A stretch of 5,084 nucleotides of DNA from an uncultured Bacteroidota bacterium. Its GTDB lineage: Bacteria > Bacteroidota > Bacteroidia > UKL13-3. The notes under the pieces were generated by a model, which was given only the letters and a program-made list of their open reading frames with translations, ran no database searches and was not told where the DNA came from. The position numbers were made by a program, and so were the translations under genes. Shown in pieces: positions 1 through 5,084 of this stretch; positions within the stretch are counted from its first letter, which is position 1, and the number at the start of each line of letters is the position of its first letter. Location of the stretch: positions 1 through 5,084 of the forward strand of contig CAIUEQ010000065.1 in the NCBI GenBank assembly GCA_903898215.1, read 5' to 3'.

Positions 1-264
1 CTTTTTAGCAACTACTTTCTTAATAACCTTTTTAGCGATAATCTTTTTAGATGCCACTTTTTTAGAAATAGGCTTAACCAATTTTTTTACAATAGCTTTT
101 TTAGCTACAGCTTTTTTGGGAGCTACTTTTTTTACCACCTTTTTAGGAGCTGTTTTTTTAACTGGCTTTTTTGCGACAACTTTTTTAACGACTGCTTTTT
201 TTGTCACAATTTTTTTAGCCGGTTTTTTAGCTACCACTGCTTTTTTTGTATTCTTTTTTGACAT
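1..264 (-). CDS. Lysine-rich basic protein, N-terminal 88 residues (3' end outside window)
   Basis: The frame opens with ATG at 264-262 and stays open to the window edge, so the C-terminus is missing. The visible 88 residues use only K, A, V, P, I, T, S, L, N and M. By hand count 37 are lysine and none is acidic or aromatic. Lysines come almost entirely as KK doublets every 4-5 residues, in units such as AVAKK, VAPKK and PVKK. This resembles histone H1-type tails and the basic extensions of some bacterial DNA-binding proteins, so nucleic-acid binding is a reasonable inference. The ATG lies 4 bp after the ileS stop (TAA-CAGT-ATG), which implies co-transcription and perhaps translational coupling. 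No Shine-Dalgarno sequence is visible. In Bacteroidota a TraR/DksA-family zinc-finger regulator, often with a basic N-terminal extension, commonly follows ileS, so that is my first guess. An H1-like nucleoid protein is the alternative. That the frame is a real gene is fairly sure; its function is not. Confidence 0.75.
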   Translation of the reverse strand, partial: MSKKNTKKAVVAKKPAKKIVTKKAVVKKVVAKKPVKKTAPKKVVKKVAPKKAVAKKAIVKKLVKPISKKVASKKIIAKKVIKKVVAKK

Positions 265-268
265 ACTG

Positions 269-3200
269 TTAAGCTTTAAAAATTTGTACTTTGATTACAT
301 TTTCATCTATTTCTATCTCAGCATTTGGACTTAAATCATCAGTTATTTCAAGTTCGTTTGCTAAAATTTCGGTGCAAATATATGTTTTATAAGATTTTAT
401 GGAATTAAATATATAAGGATGGTTAAATAATTTTACAATTATTTTATCTGAAACCTTAAAATCACAGTCTTTACGCAGGTTTTGGAGCTTACTCACTAAT
501 TCTCTGGCAATCCCCTCTTCTTTTAGTTGCTCAGAAATGTTAATATCCAGAGCCACAGTTAGTTTACCGTCATTAGCTACTTTGTATCCTGCAATGTCTG
601 CCGATAAAATCTCTACATCTTCAAACTGAATATCTATTTTAACACCTTCAATATCAACAACTAAAATTCCATTCTGCTCCAGTTCCTGAATTTGTTGCTG
701 AGAAAATTTGGTGATTACATCAGCAACAGCTTTCATTTTGGGACCAACTTTTTTGCCTAATGCTTTAAAATTTGGCTTGATTGACTTGTCTATCACATCA
801 ATATACTCGAGCTCCTTCACATTTACTTCACTTAAAATCAAATCCTTCACATGTTCAATTTCACCTTTAATTTTGCTATCGATAACAGGAATCAATATTT
901 TTTGAAGTGGTTGACGAACTTTGATATTTTCCTTTTTGCGAATAGAAAGAACAAGCGAAGAAATTTTCTGTGCGTATTCCATTTGTCCTTCCAAAACTGC
1001 ATCAATTATTTTTTCATCATACGTTGGAAAGTTTGTGAGATGAACAGATGCAGAATTATCTTTTCCTGTTGCATTATTCAAATCTCTAAATAATGTTTCC
1101 GAATAAAATGGTGCAAACGGGCTCATCAATTTTGCAACAGTTTCCAAACAAGTATATAAAGTTTGGTATGCCGAAATTTTGTCTTCGGAATATTCGCCTT
1201 TCCAAAAACGTCTGCGACACAAACGCACGTACCAATTACTTAAATGCTCACCAACAAATTCATGTATTGCACGTGTAGCTGGCGTTGGATCGTAATCATC
1301 CATGTGCAGTTCCACTTTTTTTACAAGAGAATTTAGCAATGATAAAATCCAGCGATCAATCTCCGGTCGGTCTTTTATGGCTATTTCATTTTCCTTAAAA
1401 GTGAAGCCGTCAAGGTTTGCATACAAGGCAAAAAACGAATACACGTTATATAATGTCCCAAAAAATTTCCGTTGAATTTCAGCAACACCGTCAATATCAA
1501 ATTTTAAATTATCCCACGGATCTGAATTGTTGAGCATGTAAAACCGTGTTGCGTCAGCACCATATTTTGCAATAGTTTCAAACGGATCAACAGCATTGTT
1601 TAAACGCTTGCTCATTTTATTTCCGTTCTTATCTAATACAAGTCCGTTAGCAATCACATTTTTATAAGCTATCGAATCAAACAACAAAACAGAAATAGCA
1701 TGTAGCGTAAAAAACCACCCTCTTGTTTGATCAACTCCTTCAGCAATAAAATCTGCAGGGAATGCCCCGTTCTTATCAAAAGGAGCACTATTTTGTTTTC
1801 CCATAAAGTGCCATTGAGCATATGGCATAGCACCGCTATCAAACCAAACATCAATCAAATCAGCCTCGCGATGCATTTTTTCACCTGTTGATGAAACAAG
1901 AATTACCTGATCAACAAATGGCTTATGAAGATCTTTGATTTCAAAAGTTGATTCCATCAATCCAGCCTCAACAGCTTTTTTTATTTCGAAATTTAATTCT
2001 TCGATTGAGCCAATACATTTTTCTTCGCTACCATCAGCAGTTTTCCAAATTGGCAATGGCGTTCCCCAATAGCGGGAACGTGATAAATTCCAATCCACTA
2101 AATTCTCTAACCAATTTCCAAAACGACCTGTTCCGGTATGTTCAGGTTTCCAGTTAATTGTTTTATTAAGTTCAACCAATCTGTCTTTGGCAGCTGTTGT
2201 TTTAATAAACCAACTTTCTAACGGATAATATAAAATAGGTTTATCGGTACGCCAGCAATGCGGATACGTATGCTCGTATTTTTCGATTTTAAAAGCTTTG
2301 TTCTCTATTTTTAATTTAATAGTAAGCAGTTCATCAACACTTAAATATTTATCAAGTTTCGGAATGATTGACGCTAAGCTATTTTGTTGAATAGACAATT
2401 CAATAGCTTTTTCTTCATCCGATAAATAAGCTTCTTTCACAAATTTTCCGGCAAGGGGAAACAAATCATCCTGCACTTCATCAACAAATCTTCCACGCTT
2501 ATCAACCAGAGTTAAACTGCCAATTCCATTTTGCTTGGCAACCCTGAAATCATCAGCACCAAAACTTGGAGCAATATGCACAATTCCGGTTCCATCTTCT
2601 GTTGTTACATAATCACCGATAATTACTTTAAAAGCATCACCATTATCAGGCTGCACGTATGGAAGCAATTGTTCGTAACGAATACCGGCAAGGTCTTTCC
2701 CTTTGATTTCTTTAATTACTTCAAATGGAACCTTTTTATCACCTGCATTGTACTCTTCTAGTTTTATTGAATCATTTTCGGCAGGAAAATATTTACTCAA
2801 TAAATTTTTGGCAAGTATAACAGTAACGGGTTGATGTGTATATTGATTGAAAGTTTTTACAACTACATAATCAATTTTTTCTCCAACTGCTAAAGCTGTA
2901 TTTGACGGCAATGTCCAAGGCGTTGTTGTCCATGCGAGAAAATAAACATCTTCATTTCCTAAACCCAAATCTGTGAACTGTGAACTGTGAACCGCTTTAA
3001 ACTGCGCCACCACCGTTGTGTCTTTTACATCTTTGTAAGTGCCGGGCTGATTTAGTTCATGAGAACTTAAACCCGTTCCTGCTGCCGGAGAGTATGGTTG
3101 AATGGTATAGCCTTTATACAACAATCCTTTTTCGTACAACATTTTTAGCAACCACCACAAACTTTCGATATAATCATTTTCGTAAGTTACATATGGATTT

Positions 3201-3637
3201 TCAAGGTCAACCCAATAACCCATGCGATCAGTTAAGTTGTCCCACACATCTTTAAATTTCAGCACATCTTTTCGACAAGCTTCATTGTATTCGGCTACGG
3301 TTATTTTTTTTCCAATATCATCTTTTGTGATTCCGAGCGTTTTCTCAACTTGTAATTCAATCGGCAAGCCATGTGTATCCCAACCACCTTTACGATGAAC
3401 CTGAAAACCTTTAAGTGTTTTATATCTGCAAAAAATATCTTTCACAGCACGTGCCATCACATGGTGAATTCCAGGCATACCATTGGCACTTGGCGGACCT
3501 TCATAAAAAACAAAAGAAGGGTTTCCCTCACGAGTGTTTATGCTTTGTTCAAAAATATGATGCTCCTTCCAAAACTTCAAAACATCTTCTTCAAAAGCAG
3601 GAAAATCAAGTTTTTTATATTCTTTATATTTTGTCAT
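269..3637 (-). CDS. ileS: Isoleucyl-tRNA synthetase, type 2 (IleRS2-like), complete
   Basis: This cytoplasmic class I synthetase charges tRNA-Ile with isoleucine using ATP and hydrolyses mischarged Val-tRNA-Ile. The 1122 residues fit the long type-2 form. In order: an N-terminal stretch beginning MTKYKEYKKL; the HIGH-equivalent in PPSANGMPGIHHVM (47-60), where GIHH (56-59) replaces HxGH; the CP1 editing domain with AWTTTPWTLPSN (235-246) and GTGIVHIAPSFGADDF (349-364), whose H354 and D363 match known editing residues; WFDSGAMPYAQW (598-609); GVDQTRGWFF (634-643); KMSKR (674-678); the helical anticodon-binding region; and a C-terminal section with KVRQPLQK (906-913). The C-terminal cysteine cluster that binds zinc in type-1 enzymes is absent, as expected for type 2. 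The second cysteine of the usual CWRC motif is threonine (CWRT, 461-464). The ATG at 3637 gives the expected family N-terminus. No T-box leader is visible. Residues 216-223 are encoded by a tandem heptamer repeat, described separately. The gene appears functional and is probably the housekeeping copy. Confidence 0.97.
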   Translation of the reverse strand: MTKYKEYKKLDFPAFEEDVLKFWKEHHIFEQSINTREGNPSFVFYEGPPSANGMPGIHHVMARAVKDIFCRYKTLKGFQVHRKGGWDTHGLPIELQVEKTLGITKDDIGKKITVAEYNEACRKDVLKFKDVWDNLTDRMGYWVDLENPYVTYENDYIESLWWLLKMLYEKGLLYKGYTIQPYSPAAGTGLSSHELNQPGTYKDVKDTTVVAQFKAVHSSQFTDLGLGNEDVYFLAWTTTPWTLPSNTALAVGEKIDYVVVKTFNQYTHQPVTVILAKNLLSKYFPAENDSIKLEEYNAGDKKVPFEVIKEIKGKDLAGIRYEQLLPYVQPDNGDAFKVIIGDYVTTEDGTGIVHIAPSFGADDFRVAKQNGIGSLTLVDKRGRFVDEVQDDLFPLAGKFVKEAYLSDEEKAIELSIQQNSLASIIPKLDKYLSVDELLTIKLKIENKAFKIEKYEHTYPHCWRTDKPILYYPLESWFIKTTAAKDRLVELNKTINWKPEHTGTGRFGNWLENLVDWNLSRSRYWGTPLPIWKTADGSEEKCIGSIEELNFEIKKAVEAGLMESTFEIKDLHKPFVDQVILVSSTGEKMHREADLIDVWFDSGAMPYAQWHFMGKQNSAPFDKNGAFPADFIAEGVDQTRGWFFTLHAISVLLFDSIAYKNVIANGLVLDKNGNKMSKRLNNAVDPFETIAKYGADATRFYMLNNSDPWDNLKFDIDGVAEIQRKFFGTLYNVYSFFALYANLDGFTFKENEIAIKDRPEIDRWILSLLNSLVKKVELHMDDYDPTPATRAIHEFVGEHLSNWYVRLCRRRFWKGEYSEDKISAYQTLYTCLETVAKLMSPFAPFYSETLFRDLNNATGKDNSASVHLTNFPTYDEKIIDAVLEGQMEYAQKISSLVLSIRKKENIKVRQPLQKILIPVIDSKIKGEIEHVKDLILSEVNVKELEYIDVIDKSIKPNFKALGKKVGPKMKAVADVITKFSQQQIQELEQNGILVVDIEGVKIDIQFEDVEILSADIAGYKVANDGKLTVALDINISEQLKEEGIARELVSKLQNLRKDCDFKVSDKIIVKLFNHPYIFNSIKSYKTYICTEILANELEITDDLSPNAEIEIDENVIKVQIFKA
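2971..2992. repeat. Tandem heptamer repeat (CTGTGAA x3) inside ileS
   Basis: Three perfect copies of CTGTGAA occupy 2971-2991 and a fourth copy begins with C at 2992. On the coding strand this reads as repeated GTTCACA. Because 3 x 7 is 21, the array keeps the ileS frame and encodes residues 216-222 (VHSSQFT) plus part of D223, just before the conserved FLAWTTTPWTLPSN block of the editing domain. Each copy is read in a different frame, so the peptide itself is not repetitive. Loss or gain of one unit would shift the frame of an essential gene. The array looks like a repeat that entered or expanded in a tolerant surface loop. Confidence 0.9.
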
Positions 3638-3639
3638 TT

Positions 3640-3725
3640 AGTTGAATAGTTGATATAGTTATTAGTTGATATGGCTAGCCAATGGGAAAATTTTATCAAC
3701 CCATTTACGTTTCAACCTATCAACC
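3640..3725. repeat. Opposed clusters of GTTGA/TCAAC short repeats between transporter gene and ileS
   Basis: On the plus strand AGTTGA occurs at 3640-3645, 3648-3653 and 3664-3669, with a degenerate copy AGTTAT at 3657-3662. The complementary form follows as ATCAACC at 3695-3701, TTCAACC at 3711-3717 and ATCAACC at 3719-3725. Units are spaced roughly 7-9 bp within clusters, apart from wider steps of 16 bp. Together they make an imperfect inverted arrangement of about 86 bp that ends 3 bp before the ileS start codon. In the ileS transcript the arms could pair into a long imperfect hairpin, which may affect translation or transcript stability. It could equally be a degenerate intergenic repeat without function. 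Confidence 0.7.
3672..3705. repeat. 10-bp palindrome next to a 6-bp-stem hairpin at the centre of the repeat cluster
   Basis: TGGCTAGCCA at 3672-3681 is a perfect 10-bp palindrome. It shares one base with a 6-bp inverted repeat, AATGGG at 3681-3686 and CCCATT at 3700-3705, separated by 13 AT-rich bases that include AAAATTTT. It lies between the two opposed TCAAC/GTTGA clusters. In the direction of transcription no T-run follows the hairpin, so it does not look like a standard intrinsic terminator for the upstream transporter gene. A protein-binding site or the tip of a larger hairpin are both possible. Confidence 0.5.
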
Positions 3726-3741
3726 TAAATAAAAGTGTGCG

Positions 3742-3749
3742 AAAATATA
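3742..3749 (-). promoter_or_regulatory. Weak candidate Bacteroidota -7 box upstream of ileS
   Basis: Read on the minus strand, 3749-3742 is TATATTTT, matching the Bacteroidota -7 consensus TAnnTTTG at all fixed positions but the last. It lies in the only intergenic gap before ileS and would give a leader of about 100 nt that contains the repeat cluster. No convincing TTG-type -33 element sits at the right distance upstream, and such AT-rich matches arise often by chance. This is tentative. Confidence 0.2.
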
Positions 3750-3795
3750 AGTTGTTAGTTAGAAATGAAAGAGATAAGAATTGAAATACAGAAAA

Positions 3796-5084
3796 CTACT
3801 CCCCTGCTTCCGGATCAATGTCAATGATAGATTTGCTGAATTCTTTTTTGGCATTGATTGACTTCTCCAATGATAACAGCAATGCTGGCAGCAACAATAA
3901 ATTCATGAGCATACCAAATATCAGAGAAAGTGAAGTGAGCACTCCGAGAGCAATTGTTCCTCCAAAATCGGAAGCTGCAAAAATGATAAAACCGAAAAAT
4001 AATGCAATGGCTGTATAGATGATACTTGGCCCTGCTTCCTGCAATGATTCAGGAATTGCTATTGCCATATTCCAATTATTTTTTTGCAAAGCATGTCGGT
4101 ATTTTGCGAGATAATGAATGGTAAAATCAACTACAATTCCATATGCAATACTGAAAATAATTATAGTAGAAGGTTTTAAACGAATATCGAAGAAGCCCAT
4201 GATACCAAGTGTCATCAACAAAGGTACTATGTTTGGAACAAGTGATATCAATACCATTTTCCAACTGAAAAATAAAAATGCCATCATCAATGAGATAATT
4301 ACTAAAGCAGCAATCATACTTTGCAATAAATTTTGAACCAGGTAATCATTTCCTTTTAAGAAAATCAAACTTGTTCCGGTTATTGTTACCTCATATTTAT
4401 CTTTAGGAAAAATGGCATCAATTTTAGATTGAACTTTTGCATTCAAAACTTTCATTTCCTCGGAGCCTATATCAGCCATCTGTATGCTAATTCTGGCAAA
4501 TTGGTAAGTACTGTCCACCATTGATTTCAGTATACTTTTCTTTCCAGATTCAGCCTTTGGCAAAAAGGAAATGATATCACTTATTTCAAGCACATTTGGA
4601 ATGATATAATACTTGGGGTCACCTCCGTTATAACCTTGATTGGCAAATTTTAAAAAATCAACAACACTTACTGCTTTCGAAAATTCAGGGAATTCGGCAA
4701 GCTCCTTTTGCAATTTATTCATTTTTTGAAGTGTTGCATAATCTTTAACTCCACCCTCTTTTTTAGTGTCAATTCTAATTTCAAAAGGAAGAACGCCTTT
4801 CAAGTTTTTCTCAAAAAATTTCAGATCGGTATAAACTTTATCATGCTGTGGCAAATCATCAACAACATATCCAAGCGAGTGAACTTTAAAAGATCCCCAA
4901 ACAGAAACAACACATAACAAAATGGTAATTGCATAAATACTCTTACGATGATGATACACAATATCGTTGCATAATGTCATTACTTTATTTAACCGAGCAC
5001 TATCAAGATGTTTGGTATGTTTAAGTTTTGGAGGTGGCAGATAACTGTATGCAATTGGAATAAAAACTAAGGAGAGAATATATA
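3796..5084 (-). CDS. RND/MMPL-superfamily transporter, C-terminal half (5' end outside window)
   Basis: This inner-membrane protein belongs to the RND/MMPL superfamily of proton-driven exporters; its substrate cannot be told from sequence. The frame ends with TAG at 3798-3796 and stays open to the window edge, giving 428 visible residues. The ATG at 4980 is internal, because the 34 codons before it contain a membrane-helix end (LSLVFIPIAYSYLPPPK) expected at the close of the first half of such a protein. Numbering from the edge: end of TM6 about 1-14; TM7 about 48-66; a large periplasmic domain about 67-252; TM8 253-274; TM9 275-298; TM10 304-325; TM11 351-371; TM12 375-404; then a short charged tail. 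TM10 carries GIVVDFTIHY (315-324); D319 and H323 match the family's GxxxDxxxH-type signature, and the aspartate is the likely proton-relay residue. A full protein would be near 750-800 residues. Nothing ties it functionally to ileS, which is separated by 158 bp. Confidence 0.9.
   Translation of the reverse strand, partial: YILSLVFIPIAYSYLPPPKLKHTKHLDSARLNKVMTLCNDIVYHHRKSIYAITILLCVVSVWGSFKVHSLGYVVDDLPQHDKVYTDLKFFEKNLKGVLPFEIRIDTKKEGGVKDYATLQKMNKLQKELAEFPEFSKAVSVVDFLKFANQGYNGGDPKYYIIPNVLEISDIISFLPKAESGKKSILKSMVDSTYQFARISIQMADIGSEEMKVLNAKVQSKIDAIFPKDKYEVTITGTSLIFLKGNDYLVQNLLQSMIAALVIISLMMAFLFFSWKMVLISLVPNIVPLLMTLGIMGFFDIRLKPSTIIIFSIAYGIVVDFTIHYLAKYRHALQKNNWNMAIAIPESLQEAGPSIIYTAIALFFGFIIFAASDFGGTIALGVLTSLSLIFGMLMNLLLLPALLLSLEKSINAKKEFSKSIIDIDPEAGE

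Noticed and set aside
116..334. Plus-strand open frame rich in Phe, Thr and Leu opposite the lysine-rich gene.
   Set aside because: It is the complement of the KK repeat (AAA read as TTT) and runs on into the ileS 3' end. The low-complexity composition explains the lack of stops.
3371..3649. Two overlapping plus-strand open frames opposite the ileS 5' end.
   Set aside because: Both lie almost wholly antisense to a strongly supported ileS coding region and show no recognisable domain.
3681..3705. An intrinsic terminator for the upstream transporter gene.
   Set aside because: The stem is only 6 bp with a 13-base loop and is not followed by a T-run in the transcribed direction.
3640..3725. A CRISPR array formed by the repeated GTTGA units.
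   Set aside because: Units are only 6-8 bp, degenerate, in both orientations, and lack uniform spacers.
3638..3795. A T-box or other riboswitch controlling ileS.
   Set aside because: No T-box consensus or specifier-type structure is visible, and T-boxes are not expected in Bacteroidota. Only the short opposed repeats are seen.
3818..4336. Plus-strand open frames opposite the transporter gene.
   Set aside because: They are antisense to conserved membrane helices of the RND/MMPL protein and show no family features.

Overview
The window looks like a piece of a Bacteroidota (Bacteroidetes) chromosome. The evidence is AT-rich DNA, no clear Shine-Dalgarno sequences before the visible starts, an isoleucyl-tRNA synthetase of the long type-2 form typical of that phylum, and an ileS gene followed directly by a lysine-rich reading frame. 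The placement rests on remembered protein resemblance, not on a search.

All three genes are read from the minus strand, so the order of transcription runs from high to low coordinates. (1) 5084-3796 is the C-terminal half of an RND/MMPL-type membrane transporter whose start lies outside the window. (2) 3795-3638 is a 158-bp intergenic region. It is dominated by short GTTGA-type repeats in two opposing clusters around a small hairpin and a 10-bp palindrome. (3) 3637-269 is a complete ileS (1122 residues) with intact synthetic and editing motifs. It carries the altered 'GIHH' form of the class I HIGH signature and an in-frame 3 x 7-bp tandem repeat in the editing-domain region. (4) 264-1 is the first 88 codons of a lysine-rich protein that runs off the window. 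It starts only 4 bp after the ileS stop and is probably co-transcribed with it.

ileS serves translation. The lysine-rich frame could be the basic N-terminal extension of a TraR/DksA-type zinc-finger regulator, which often follows ileS in Bacteroidota, or a histone H1-like nucleoid protein; the deciding C-terminus is not in view. The transporter fragment has no visible functional link to ileS.

I see no RNA gene, CRISPR array, insertion sequence, phage gene or new multi-gene system. The points worth a second look are the altered HIGH motif, the heptamer repeat inside ileS, the inverted repeat cluster upstream of ileS, and the extreme composition of the lysine-rich frame.
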